From NCBI RefSeq assembly GCF_041378895.1, contig NZ_CP144212.1, positions 771,001-835,000 of the forward strand: a stretch of DNA of 64,000 nt, given 5' to 3'. A model generated the notes under the pieces. That model did no database searches. It worked only from the letters and a program-made list of their open reading frames with translations, and was not told the DNA's origin. Positions 45,444-56,313 of this stretch are shown in pieces. The stretch's first letter is position 1. Each line of letters starts with the position of its first letter. The stretch is from Dechloromonas sp. ZY10 (lineage in GTDB: Bacteria; Pseudomonadota; Gammaproteobacteria; Burkholderiales; Rhodocyclaceae). The translations under genes and the position numbers were made by a program.

Positions 45444-46663
45444 TGTTTCTCGATCGAAATCACCGGCTCATTCCACAGGCAGCCGGCAAAAGTGCAGCGG
45501 TCGACATTGATTACATTGAATACGGCCGCCAGGTCGCGCCATTCGTAATTGCTCGACAAATGGGTGTCGCGGTCGACCAGCGCGGTCTGGATCGAATAGC
45601 TGCCGACGCCGAAATTGGCGGGAAAGCGCAGCCGGAAGGTGTAGCGCTCGCCGGCCTGCGGCTGTTCGATGACCTGGCCGGTATGCCAGGTGTTGGTGCC
45701 ATACAGAACCTGGCCGAGGCGGTCCTTGATGCCGTAACCAAGCACCAGGCTGGCGACCGGTTTGCGGATGGCGACCTCGATGCGCAGTTCGAGCGCTTCG
45801 CCAACCCGGACGACTTCCACTTTTTCGCCGTCGGCATTGTACAGGCCGACGCTTTCGACGCCGGCCTCGCCGGTGCCCGAGATGGTCTGGACGCGGCCGT
45901 CGGCAGTCTGCTGCTGGCTGACCTGGGCGTTTTCGCTGTCGGCGATCAGTGCATTGTAGTAATCCATGACCGCTTCCGGATCGCCTTCCAGCGCCACGCG
46001 GCCGCCGTTGAGCAGGATCGCCCGGTCGCAGATTGACTGGATCGCTGCCTTGTCGTGCGAAACGATCAGCAGCGTTGTGCCTTGCTCGCGGTATTGGCGA
46101 ATCCGGTCAAAGCTCTTGTGCTGGAAGTAGGCATCGCCGACCGAGAGGGCCTCGTCGACAATCAGGACATCCGGGCGCTTGCAGGTGGCGATGGCGAAGG
46201 CCAGGCGCATCGACATGCCGCTGGAGTACACCCGCACCGGCATGTCGAGGTAGTCGCCGATTTCGGCAAAGGCTTCGATCTCCGGCATCAGTGCGCTGAT
46301 TTCGGCAGCCGTCAGGCCGATCAGCTGGCCGGCCATGTAGGCATTCTGGCGGCCGGTGAAGTCGGGATGGAAGCCCATGCCCAGTTCGAGCAGGGCCGCA
46401 ACCCGGCCGCTGACGCTGACGCTGCCGGTGGTCGGCTGGGTGGTGCCGGTGATCAGCTTGAGCAGGGTGCTCTTGCCGGCACCGTTGATGCCGATGATGC
46501 CGACTGCGTGACCGGGTTCGAGGGCGAAGGAGATGTCCTGCAGCACCCATTTCAGGGTATGGCGCGGACGGGCAAAGGGAATCACCCACTCGGCCAGCCG
46601 TTGCCAGCGCGAGGGATATTGCCGGTAGGCCTTGCCCAGGCCGGAAACCTTGATCGTACCCAT
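45440..46663 (-). CDS. wzt: O-polysaccharide ABC exporter ATPase with C-terminal glycan-binding domain
   Basis: 407 residues. ABC domain (~1-245): Walker A GINGAGKST, signature YSSGMSMRLAFA, Walker B VLIVDEAL, switch His in IVSHD. The extra C-terminal ~150 residues (DRLGQVLYGTNTW, FRLRFPANFGVGSYSIQTALVDRD, WRDLAAVFNVI) are the Wzt-C beta-sandwich that recognises the capped non-reducing end in E. coli O8/O9a-type systems. That implies a capped polymer, in line with the methyltransferase module next door. ATG 46663 shares a base with the wzm stop; GTG 46666 is the alternative. Confidence 0.95.
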   Translation of the reverse strand: MGTIKVSGLGKAYRQYPSRWQRLAEWVIPFARPRHTLKWVLQDISFALEPGHAVGIIGINGAGKSTLLKLITGTTQPTTGSVSVSGRVAALLELGMGFHPDFTGRQNAYMAGQLIGLTAAEISALMPEIEAFAEIGDYLDMPVRVYSSGMSMRLAFAIATCKRPDVLIVDEALSVGDAYFQHKSFDRIRQYREQGTTLLIVSHDKAAIQSICDRAILLNGGRVALEGDPEAVMDYYNALIADSENAQVSQQQTADGRVQTISGTGEAGVESVGLYNADGEKVEVVRVGEALELRIEVAIRKPVASLVLGYGIKDRLGQVLYGTNTWHTGQVIEQPQAGERYTFRLRFPANFGVGSYSIQTALVDRDTHLSSNYEWRDLAAVFNVINVDRCTFAGCLWNEPVISIEKQ

Positions 46664-47454
46664 CACAGTTCATCCACCATGTCGCCGGCGTGCTTTCTGA
46701 ACAGCAGCACCGCGTAGAGGCAGAGCAGCAGGGCGATGGCGGCGGTCGGGGCAATTCGTTCCCAGTGCGGCCACTGGCCGCTGACCAGAATTCCCTGGTA
46801 TGCCTCCATCAACGGCAGCAAGGGATTGAGGTGGAGCAGGCTGGCAGTCCATTCGGGGAGGACGCTGACCGGATAGACGATGGGGGTGAACCAGAACCAG
46901 AACTGGATCAGCACGCCGAACATCTGCCCGACATCGCGGAAAAAAACGTTGATCACGCCGAAAATTCCGCCCAATCCGGTTGCGAACATCACCTGGATCA
47001 GGAGTAGCGGCAGCAGCGCCAGCGCGGACCAGCCGGGGAAGGTGCCGGAGAGCAGCAGGAAGGCGAAAAACAGGCCGAGGATGATGGCGAAATTAACCCC
47101 GGCGCTGAGCACGACGATCAGCGGCAGGCAGAGGCGGGGAAAATTAAGTTTCTTGATCAAGTTGGCGTTGTCGACGAAGACCGCAACCATCCGGTGCATG
47201 ATTTCGGCGAACAGGCCCCAGGTCAGGATGCCGGCGCAGAGATAGATCGAGTAGGCAAAATCGCCTTCCACCCCGGGCAGGCGCGAGCGCATCAGCTGCG
47301 AGAAGATCACCGTGTATACGATGATCATTGACAGGGGCTGAATCACCATCCAGGCAAACCCGAACAGCGAATTGCGATATTTGGCCTGGATCTCCCGCTT
47401 GACGCTGCTCAGGATAAAGCCACGAAACGCCCAGAGTGCGTTCAGCAAGCCCAT
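46663..47454 (-). CDS. wzm: O-polysaccharide ABC exporter permease
   Basis: 263 residues, ABC-2 type, six hydrophobic segments. REIQAKYRNSLFGFAWMVIQPL at the N-terminus and FWFWFTPIVYPVSVLPEW are Wzm marks. It forms the channel that moves the undecaprenyl-linked polysaccharide across the inner membrane. First gene of a ten-plus-gene minus-strand operon running to manC. Confidence 0.95.
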   Translation of the reverse strand: MGLLNALWAFRGFILSSVKREIQAKYRNSLFGFAWMVIQPLSMIIVYTVIFSQLMRSRLPGVEGDFAYSIYLCAGILTWGLFAEIMHRMVAVFVDNANLIKKLNFPRLCLPLIVVLSAGVNFAIILGLFFAFLLLSGTFPGWSALALLPLLLIQVMFATGLGGIFGVINVFFRDVGQMFGVLIQFWFWFTPIVYPVSVLPEWTASLLHLNPLLPLMEAYQGILVSGQWPHWERIAPTAAIALLLCLYAVLLFRKHAGDMVDEL

Positions 47455-47767
47455 GCGCGACTCCGGTGCTGGCTGGTACGGGGGGTGAGAGCGAAAAAGC
47501 GGCGGCTTGCCTTCATCTGGCGGGAAAGTTGGAGAAAACCCGCAATTGTAAGCGATATCAAGAGGATCAAGATTCTGTCATTTGTGTTATCAGACGGGAA
47601 GTTGTCGTTTAAGTGAAATTTGTTGTGTCTGCCCGTTGATTGTGGTCATGCCGGACTGGCGATGAGCCGCCGGGGGATGAGGCGTACTTTGCCGACGTTC
47701 TCGGCGTGCCGTTTCACGCTAAAATCAGTGGTTTCGATATTTCATCGCCCTTGAGGCTGCCCAGCTT
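47455..47767. other. Divergent promoter region between wzm and alaS
   Basis: A 313-bp gap, locally AT-rich near 47555-47630. A TAAAAT hexamer (47720-47725) may be the alaS -10, with a poor -35. On the minus strand a TACAAT (47546-47551 region) may serve wzm. No JUMPstart/ops element and no CRP-type palindrome was found here. Confidence 0.5.
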
Positions 47768-50389
<2,622 letters not shown>

Positions 50390-50404
50390 GCGGCTGCAGG
50401 TCTC

Positions 50405-50424
50405 GCCCCGCCGGTCGGCGGGGC
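50405..50424 (+). terminator. GC hairpin after alaS
   Basis: GCCCCGCC / GGCGGGGC with loop GGTC; no T-tract directly after it, but the T-tracted hairpin at 50433-50474 follows at once. Confidence 0.6.
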
Positions 50425-50432
50425 CTCAAGGC

Positions 50433-50474
50433 AAAAGGCTTTTTCACGGTCGACGACCGGAAAAAGCCTTTTTT
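50433..50474. terminator. Intrinsic terminator with a degenerate palindrome repeat as its loop
   Basis: AAAAGGCTTTTT / AAAAAGCCTTTT stem with loop CACGGTCGACGACCGG, followed by T residues (and A-rich on the other side, so it can work both ways). The loop is a damaged copy of the ACGGTCGACCGT core. Confidence 0.88.
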
Positions 50475-50505
50475 AATTCAGGGCCGTGCAGCAGCGGCCA
50501 AGGGT

Positions 50506-50799
50506 TCAGGGCTGGCGGGGCAGATATTCCTGCGCGCCCGGTTCGCGGATGCATTCGCCGTCGATGATCTGGCCAGCGGCGGTGGTTTCACCGCTGTGGC
50601 CGGGGCCGGCGGTCTGGGCTGCGGCCAGGGCATCTTGCAGCTGGCGGCGCATCTGGCGGGTTTTCCACCAGAACCAGCCGCCGGCGGCGACGGCAAAAAG
50701 CAGCACGAAGGGCAGGGCGACGACCGAAACGGTAAGCAGCGCGAGCAGGATGATCAGGCTGAGAAGCGGCGCAATGAGTTTGGTCAGGGCTTGCGGCAT
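50506..50799 (-). CDS. Small membrane protein of unknown function
   Basis: 97 residues. Two adjacent hydrophobic helices (~8-45, LLSLIILLALLTVSVVALPF then VLLFAVAAGGWFWW), a basic KTRQMRRQ stretch and a polar tail ending near CIREPGAQEYLP. This is the pattern of a short inner-membrane protein with a cytoplasmic tail. No family recognised. ATG 50799; it follows the EAL-HDOD gene on the same strand after 91 bp and converges on alaS. Confidence 0.65.
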   Translation of the reverse strand: MPQALTKLIAPLLSLIILLALLTVSVVALPFVLLFAVAAGGWFWWKTRQMRRQLQDALAAAQTAGPGHSGETTAAGQIIDGECIREPGAQEYLPRQP

Positions 50800-50890
50800 G
50801 GGAGTCGGAAAGCAAAAGGTGAGGGCCCGATTGTGCCTGAGTCCGGGCCGCTGCGTGTACGTCTGTGGTCAGCAATTGTGACCGTTGGTT

Positions 50891-52132
50891 TTACAGCCCT
50901 TGTTCGCGGATGATGTCACCGGCCCATTGCAGGGCGCTGGTCTGGGCGCGGCTGAGGGTGGCCGGGCAGAGGCCGGGCAGCTTGGACAGCCACTCCGCCT
51001 GGACCGGGAAATCCTCGAATTCGCAGCTTTCGGCCAGGCGCAGCAGATTGCCGAGCAGGCCGCTGCCGCCGCACAGCGCATCGCGGACGCTGGCGGTGAG
51101 TGGCAGGGGGGCGACAATTTCCTCAATCGGCTGGCCAATCACCGCCGGCATCAGTGACATGATCCCGGTCATGAAGGCATCGTCGCTGAGCCCGTGGCCG
51201 CCGCCAGGAATTTCGTTGGCCAGGATTTCCATCAGCCGGCCGCGGGTGGCGGCCAGCAGCAGTAGCGGATTGCCGACGCCGTGGCTGTCACTGGCGGTGA
51301 ACATCAGCAGTTGCAGCCAGCGCTGCAGCTGGCGTCGGCCGAGAATGGTGATCGCGTGGCGCAGCGAGGTGACGCGGAAGCTGAGTCCGGCACCGACCGA
51401 ATTGGTCATCTTGAGCAGGTTGACCGTGAGTCCCGGCTCGGGCTTGAGCACAGCTTCAAGATCGCCGTTGTCGGCATCGTTGAGCAGCAGGGTCATCAGT
51501 CGCATCAGCGTGACCTGGTTGTGCGACAGCTTCTTGCCGGCAATGATCGTCGGCTTGGCAAAGTAGTAGCCCTGGAACAGGGTGAAGCCGAGTTCGCGGC
51601 AGAGCTCCATCTGCTCGCGGGTATCGACCTTTTCGGCGAGCAGGCGCTTGCCGAGTGGCCGCAGGCGGCTGCACAGGTCGCGTAGTTGCGGTTCGGAGAG
51701 CGGCGGCAGGTCGACCTTGATCACTTCGATCAGCTGCATCAGTTCGGCCGGGCAGTCGCTATCGACCACGTCGTCGAGCGCCAGCGCAAAGCCGGCGGCA
51801 TGCAAGGCCTGGCAGCGTTCGATCACCGCCGGGGTGTGCGGCACGGTTTCGAGGATTTCGAGCACCACGTTCTCGTGCGGTAACAGCTCCAGCATGTCGC
51901 TGAACAGGAATTTCTCATCAACGTTGATGAAGCCCCGGCAACTGCCCAGCGCGCCGGCGACGCCCAGTTCGGTGAAAGCATTGGCAATGACGGTTGCGGT
52001 GGCCATTTCGCCGTCGGCGAAACTCGCAGCATTGCCCTCGCCATTGCGGAACAGCAACTCGTAAGCGACGATTTTCTGGTGTTCATCCAGAATCGGCTGG
52101 CGTCCGAGGTAAAGGTTTGCCGCGTTGCTCAC
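50891..52132 (-). CDS. EAL-HDOD signalling protein (degenerate EAL)
   Basis: 413 residues. N-terminal EAL-like domain (~1-195): LGRQPILDEHQKIVAYELLFRN, where the EAL triplet reads YELLFRN, plus LEILETV and GYYFAKP; then an HDOD domain (~200-400). Loss of EAL metal residues indicates a c-di-GMP binding or scaffold role rather than phosphodiesterase activity (family knowledge of YuxH-type proteins). GTG 52132 with GGGAG 8 bp upstream was chosen over TTG 52147. It lies downstream of the mutase gene behind a hairpin. Confidence 0.9.
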   Translation of the reverse strand: MSNAANLYLGRQPILDEHQKIVAYELLFRNGEGNAASFADGEMATATVIANAFTELGVAGALGSCRGFINVDEKFLFSDMLELLPHENVVLEILETVPHTPAVIERCQALHAAGFALALDDVVDSDCPAELMQLIEVIKVDLPPLSEPQLRDLCSRLRPLGKRLLAEKVDTREQMELCRELGFTLFQGYYFAKPTIIAGKKLSHNQVTLMRLMTLLLNDADNGDLEAVLKPEPGLTVNLLKMTNSVGAGLSFRVTSLRHAITILGRRQLQRWLQLLMFTASDSHGVGNPLLLLAATRGRLMEILANEIPGGGHGLSDDAFMTGIMSLMPAVIGQPIEEIVAPLPLTASVRDALCGGSGLLGNLLRLAESCEFEDFPVQAEWLSKLPGLCPATLSRAQTSALQWAGDIIREQGL

Positions 52133-52159
52133 GAAATGTTCTCCCAACTAGAAAATGCA

Positions 52160-52183
52160 CGGCTCCGGATGGTTCCGGAGCCG
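52160..52183 (-). terminator. Hairpin after the mutase gene
   Basis: CGGCTCCGGA / TCCGGAGCCG, 10-bp stem and 4-nt loop; on the minus strand it is followed by TGCATTTTC, a weak T-tract. It lies 19 bp past the mutase stop. Confidence 0.6.
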
Positions 52184-52201
52184 CGAGCGTCTGTCCGTTG
52201 C

Positions 52202-53590
52202 TCAGAAAGGCAGGGTGATCCCGGGCCAGACGGCGGTCAGTGCGGCGCGGAACGCATTCTGGATGCGCGCCAGTGCCTCCGCATTGTCCGCCTCGAACCG
52301 CAAGACCACGACCGGCGTGGTGTTCGAGGGGCGGGCCAGGCCAAAACCGTCGGCATATTCTACGCGCAAACCATCAATGGTGATGACTTCGCTGGCCCCG
52401 GCAAATTCGGCTTCGGCCTTGAGCTTGTCGATCAGCGCGAAGGGCTCGCCTTCAGCCATCTTGATGTTGATTTCCGGGGTCGACGGCGAATTCGGCAGGC
52501 TTTTCAGGACCGGATTGGCATCGGCGGCACGGGCTAGGATTTCGAGCAGGCGGGCGCCGGTGTACAAGCCGTCGTCGAAGCCGTACCAGCGTTCCTTGAA
52601 GAAGGTGTGGCCGGACATTTCCCCGGCCAGCGGGGCGCCGGTTTCCTTGAGCTTGGCCTTGACCAGGGCGTGGCCGGTGTTCCACATCAGCGGCTGGCCG
52701 CCGTGCTGGCGGATCCAGTCGGCGAGGAGCCGGGTGCATTTGACGTCGTAAATGATTGTGCCGCCGGGGACGCGGGAGAGCACGTCGGCGGCGAACAGCA
52801 TCAGCTGGCGGTCGGGGTAGATGATTTCGCCATCTTTGGTGACGACGCCGAGGCGGTCGCCGTCGCCGTCGAAGGCGATGCCGATTTCAGCGTCGGTTTC
52901 GCGCAGGCAGCGGATCACGTCGGCCAGGTTTTCCGGCTTCGACGGGTCCGGGTGGTGGTTGGGGAAGTTGCCATCGACTTCGCAGTAGAGCGGCACGACC
53001 TCGCAGCCCAGGCGAGCGAACAGTTCCGGAGCGACCGCGCCGGCGACGCCGTTGCCGCAGTCCATGACGATCTTCAGCGGCCGGGCGAGCTTGATGTCGC
53101 CGACGATCTTGTCGATGTAGGCGGTCTTGACCTCGGCGCTGCGGCGCTGCCCCTGGCCCTGCTTGAGGTCGCCGGCTTCAATCCGCCGCTTGAGTTGCTG
53201 GATCGCATCGAGGGCCAGCGTGGTACCGCCGATCACCATCTTCAGGCCGTTGTAGTCGGGCGGATTGTGGCTGCCGGTGACCGAGACACAGGAGTGGCAG
53301 CCGAGTTCGTAGGCCGCGAAGTAGGTGAGCGGGGTCGGCACGCAGCCGATGTCGATGGCGTCGATCCCGGCGGCGCAGATGCCGTCCATCAGTGCGCCGG
53401 CCAGTTCCGAGCCGGAGAGGCGGCCATCGCGGCCGACGGCAATCGCGCTTTGCCCCTGTTCGGCGGCGAGCGAGCCCAGTGCCTGGCCGATCTGGCGAAC
53501 CACATCGGCGGTCAGGGATTTATCGACGATGCCGCGAATGTCGTAGGCCTTGAAAATTTCGGCGGGCAGGGAGGATGCAGTCTGGCTCAT
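52202..53590 (-). CDS. algC: Phosphomannomutase/phosphoglucomutase (AlgC type)
   Basis: 462 residues, alpha-D-phosphohexomutase. FKAYDIRGIVD start, phosphoserine loop TGSHNPPDYNGLKM, metal loop AFDGDGDRLG, sugar loop GEMSGHTFF and the C-terminal phosphate loop RPSNTTPVVVLR. It makes mannose-1-phosphate (for ManC) and glucose-1-phosphate (for RfbF), so it feeds both sugar pathways in this window. It is separate from them; neighbours are yheT-like and waaF genes on the same strand. Confidence 0.95.
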   Translation of the reverse strand: MSQTASSLPAEIFKAYDIRGIVDKSLTADVVRQIGQALGSLAAEQGQSAIAVGRDGRLSGSELAGALMDGICAAGIDAIDIGCVPTPLTYFAAYELGCHSCVSVTGSHNPPDYNGLKMVIGGTTLALDAIQQLKRRIEAGDLKQGQGQRRSAEVKTAYIDKIVGDIKLARPLKIVMDCGNGVAGAVAPELFARLGCEVVPLYCEVDGNFPNHHPDPSKPENLADVIRCLRETDAEIGIAFDGDGDRLGVVTKDGEIIYPDRQLMLFAADVLSRVPGGTIIYDVKCTRLLADWIRQHGGQPLMWNTGHALVKAKLKETGAPLAGEMSGHTFFKERWYGFDDGLYTGARLLEILARAADANPVLKSLPNSPSTPEINIKMAEGEPFALIDKLKAEAEFAGASEVITIDGLRVEYADGFGLARPSNTTPVVVLRFEADNAEALARIQNAFRAALTAVWPGITLPF

Positions 53591-53602
53591 GAGGGGCTCG
53601 TT

Positions 53603-54577
53603 CTATGACGTTTCGTGAAGAAAGAAGTGTAAGAGTCTTTGCGGCAGCCAGTCCAGGCGACCGGGAAAACTGCCGCCGACGAAACCGACGTGACCGCCGC
53701 TGGCCGGTTGTTCGAGGCGGACCAGCGGACTGACCTCGGCGGCGGTGGGCAGCGCGTCGGCTGGCAAAAACGGGTCGTTTTTCGGGTTGACCGTGAGTGT
53801 CGGCACAGCGATCTGGCGCAGCCAGGGTTTGGCCGAGCTTTGTTGCCAGTAATCGTCGGCCCCGGAAAATCCGTGTACCGGCCCAGTGACCGCATCGTCG
53901 AACTGCCACAGGGTGGTGGCGCGCAGCATCCGCTGGCGGTCGAAGAGATCCGGGAAGTGCTGCAGGCGGCGGGCGGAAGTCTGCTTCAGGGTGTGCAGGA
54001 AGTGGCGGGTGTAAATCCGGTTGAAGCCGCAGGCCAGCGCGTGCCCGCAGGCGGCGAGGTCGAGCGGTGGGCAGAAGGCGACTACCCCGGTGACTCGTGC
54101 CGGGGCAGCGGGACCTTGCTCGCCAGCCCATTTGAGCAGGGCGTTGCCACCGAGCGAGACGCCGGCGGCGTGTACTGGACGATTAGCGTTCAAGGTTTGC
54201 AGGCGGCGCAGGATCCAGTCGATTTCAGCCGAGTCGCCCGAGTGGTAGGCGCGCGGGCGCTGGTTGAGTTCGCCCGAGCAGCCACGAAAATGCGGCAGAG
54301 CCAGGCGCCAGCCTTGTTGCCGGCAGGCGCGGGCGGTGGCGATGGCGTAATGGCTGCGCGAACTGCCTTCCAGTCCGTGAAACAGCACCAGCAGCGGTGC
54401 GTCGCGCGGGCCGTCGAGCCAGTCTACATCGATGAAGTCGCCATCCGGGGTCGGCCAGCGTTCGCGCCGCAAGGGCAGTGGGCGCGGTTTGATCAGCAGC
54501 GGCCACAGTGTCTGGCTGTGGCCGTCCGGCAGCCAGCGCGGCGCCCGGTAGGCAGGGAACGATAACGCGGGTTTCAA
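53603..54577 (-). CDS. YheT-like alpha/beta hydrolase
   Basis: 324 residues. LPDGHSQTLWPLL start, FHGLEGSSRSHYA, nucleophile elbow GVSLGGNALLKW and the late SGGHVGFVGG His are typical of the YheT/ABHD1-3 group. Substrate unknown; esters or lipids are likely. It starts with TTG 54577, overlapping the previous gene's stop (TTGA), so it is coupled to it. Confidence 0.9.
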   Translation of the reverse strand: MKPALSFPAYRAPRWLPDGHSQTLWPLLIKPRPLPLRRERWPTPDGDFIDVDWLDGPRDAPLLVLFHGLEGSSRSHYAIATARACRQQGWRLALPHFRGCSGELNQRPRAYHSGDSAEIDWILRRLQTLNANRPVHAAGVSLGGNALLKWAGEQGPAAPARVTGVVAFCPPLDLAACGHALACGFNRIYTRHFLHTLKQTSARRLQHFPDLFDRQRMLRATTLWQFDDAVTGPVHGFSGADDYWQQSSAKPWLRQIAVPTLTVNPKNDPFLPADALPTAAEVSPLVRLEQPASGGHVGFVGGSFPGRLDWLPQRLLHFFLHETS

Positions 54578-55002
54578 TGCAGGGTGTGTGGCCGGGCCTC
54601 GGCCATCGCCTGATGCGCGTCGTCGGCGGCCGAGGCGTGGCGGCAGATCAGGTGCCAGCCGTCGGCGCTACGGGCGAAGACATGGGTGACATAGAGCGGG
54701 CCGTGCGGGGTCGGGTCGTCGCCGACATAAAGACGTTCGGTCAGGTGATGGATGGCGAGGACGCCGCTTTGCCAGCGGTTGTGCGCTTCCCGCTCGATGC
54801 GAATCCGGGCGCTGGCGAAAATTGCCCGCCAACTGTCGCCGATCGCCGGGTTGCCTTCGATGCGCACGCCGGTCGGATGAACGCAGACGGTTTCGTCGTC
54901 GTTCGACCAGCAGAGCAGCAGCCGGTCGGCATCGCTGTCGGCAATCGCTTCGTAGAAGGCTTGCTCGGCCTCGTCGGGGGTGGCGTAGTGCAGGCGGGTC
55001 AC
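54574..55002 (-). CDS. NTF2-like (SnoaL/DUF4440-type) protein
   Basis: 142 residues. PDEAEQAFYEAIADSDADRLLLCWSNDDETVCVHPTG and WQSGVLAIHHLTERLY fit the NTF2-like cone fold; VTHVFARSADGWHLICRHAS is the typical last strand pair. These bind or isomerise small molecules; role here unknown. Start GTG 55002, overlapping waaF by 4 bp (GTGA). Confidence 0.85.
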   Translation of the reverse strand: MTRLHYATPDEAEQAFYEAIADSDADRLLLCWSNDDETVCVHPTGVRIEGNPAIGDSWRAIFASARIRIEREAHNRWQSGVLAIHHLTERLYVGDDPTPHGPLYVTHVFARSADGWHLICRHASAADDAHQAMAEARPHTLH

Positions 55003-56018
55003 GGTGCGCTACTCTGCAGGCGGTTGCGGCAGGCGGCATGGACCTGTTCCGGCGTCAGCTGGCGCAGGCAGTCGAGATGGCCCTGCGGGCATTCGCGCTT
55101 GAAGCAGGGGCTGCAATCGAGATGCAGGCTGAGAACCTCCGCGCGCGGGGTCAACGGCGGCGTGAAGCCTGGCGACGAAGAGCCGTAGAGCGCGACCAGC
55201 GGCCGGTTCAGCGCGGCGGCAACGTGCATCAGGCCGGAGTCGTTGCAGACCACCAGCTCGGCCAGCGCCAGCAGGTCGATCGCCTGGGCCAGCGTGGTGG
55301 CGCCGCACAGGTTGCGACAGAGGCCGGGGGCCAGGTGCTCGATTTGATCGGCAATGCTGTGGTCTTTGGGGGAGCCGAACAGCCAGATGGCGAAGCCGTC
55401 GGCCGCCAGGCGGCGGGCCAGTTCGGCAAAGTGCTCGGCCGGCCAGCGCTTGGCCGGGCCGTACTCGGCGCCGGGGCAAAAGGCGGCGATCCGCTGCGGG
55501 CGCTCGATGCCCAGTTGCTGCAGGGTATTTTGCTGTTCAACCACGGTCGACCGTAGTTGCGGGGCGGAAACCGGGCGCGGCAGCGCGGCGCCCGGCGCCT
55601 CGGCGAGTTGCGCGAAGCGTTCGACCATCAGCGGCAAGGCCTGCTTGTCGAGGTGGTGACGGCGGTTGAGCAGACCGTAGCGGGCTTCGCCGGTGAAGCC
55701 GACGCGCAACGGGATGCCGGCAAAGGCCGGGATCAGTGCCGATTTGAGGGAGTTGGGCAGGACATAGGCGGCGTCATAGCCGCCTGCGGCCAGCCGGCGC
55801 CCGAGTTGCCAGCGCTCGGCAAGGCGGAGCGCGCCGTGGCCGAAAGGGTTGTCGATGACGTTGGCGATGTCGCCCATGCGCTGCAGCACCGGGGCGACCC
55901 ACTGGGGCGCCAGGGCGTCCAGGGTCAGGCCGGGGTGCAGGGCGTGCAGCCGCGCAAACAGCGGCTGCGCCATGATCGTGTCGCCAATCCAGGAGGGGGC
56001 GACGATGAGGGCTTTCAT
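54999..56018 (-). CDS. waaF: ADP-heptose:LPS heptosyltransferase II
   Basis: 339 residues, GT9. LIVAPSWIGDTIMAQPLF N-terminus, FCPGAEYGPAKRWP, and the late CNDSGLMHVAAALNRPLVALYGSSSPGFTPP and CSPCFKRECPQGHLDCL are WaaF marks. It adds the second heptose to the LPS inner core at the inner membrane. A 12-bp core of the dispersed palindrome encodes R-S-T-V near residue 157. It heads a run of overlapping genes (NTF2-like, YheT-like). Confidence 0.94.
   Translation of the reverse strand: MKALIVAPSWIGDTIMAQPLFARLHALHPGLTLDALAPQWVAPVLQRMGDIANVIDNPFGHGALRLAERWQLGRRLAAGGYDAAYVLPNSLKSALIPAFAGIPLRVGFTGEARYGLLNRRHHLDKQALPLMVERFAQLAEAPGAALPRPVSAPQLRSTVVEQQNTLQQLGIERPQRIAAFCPGAEYGPAKRWPAEHFAELARRLAADGFAIWLFGSPKDHSIADQIEHLAPGLCRNLCGATTLAQAIDLLALAELVVCNDSGLMHVAAALNRPLVALYGSSSPGFTPPLTPRAEVLSLHLDCSPCFKRECPQGHLDCLRQLTPEQVHAACRNRLQSSAP
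55543..55554. repeat. Core copy ACGGTCGACCGT of the dispersed palindrome, inside waaF
   Basis: A 12-bp perfect core, read as R-S-T-V on the minus strand, as in tldD. The flanks do not extend the palindrome, so chance or decay is possible. Confidence 0.5.
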
Positions 56019-56101
56019 CGGGAATGCGGATTCAGGAGCAAGGATTCAGAATCGAGGGGGGCGTCCGCGCGATCCTGCGCGCTTGATCCTTGATCCTGCA
56101 A

Positions 56102-56290
56102 TCAATGCCCGCCCTTCGGCTTTTCGCCGGTAAACACGTACTTGGTGCCGCAGTACGGACAGACGGTCTCGCCGGTGTGCAGCACGTCGAGGAAGACGCG
56201 CGGGTGCTGGCACCAGAGCGGGTCGTTCGGGCGCGGGCAGTGTAGCGGCAGGTCGTGGGCAGTGACTTCGACAGTGCGTTGCTCGGACAT
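56102..56290 (-). CDS. Small CHCC-type zinc-finger protein
   Basis: 62 residues. The ligand set is C18 in LHCP, H29 in CQHPRVFLDV, and C44/C47 in VCPYCGTKY, matching the zf-CHCC family, whose eukaryotic relatives belong to complex I. Role in bacteria is unknown. ATG 56290; it follows ilvE by 23 bp on the same strand, so it is probably co-transcribed. Confidence 0.88.
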   Translation of the reverse strand: MSEQRTVEVTAHDLPLHCPRPNDPLWCQHPRVFLDVLHTGETVCPYCGTKYVFTGEKPKGGH

Positions 56291-56313
56291 GGTTAGCTCC
56301 CTGATTCTGGTGA

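Noticed and set aside
47455..47767. JUMPstart/ops element upstream of wzm
   Set aside because: Searched for the GGCGGTAG-type ops core in this gap; not found.
47455..47767. CRP site controlling the polysaccharide operon itself
   Set aside because: No TGTGA-N6-TCACA match in the gap; TTTGTGTTATCAGAC is too weak.
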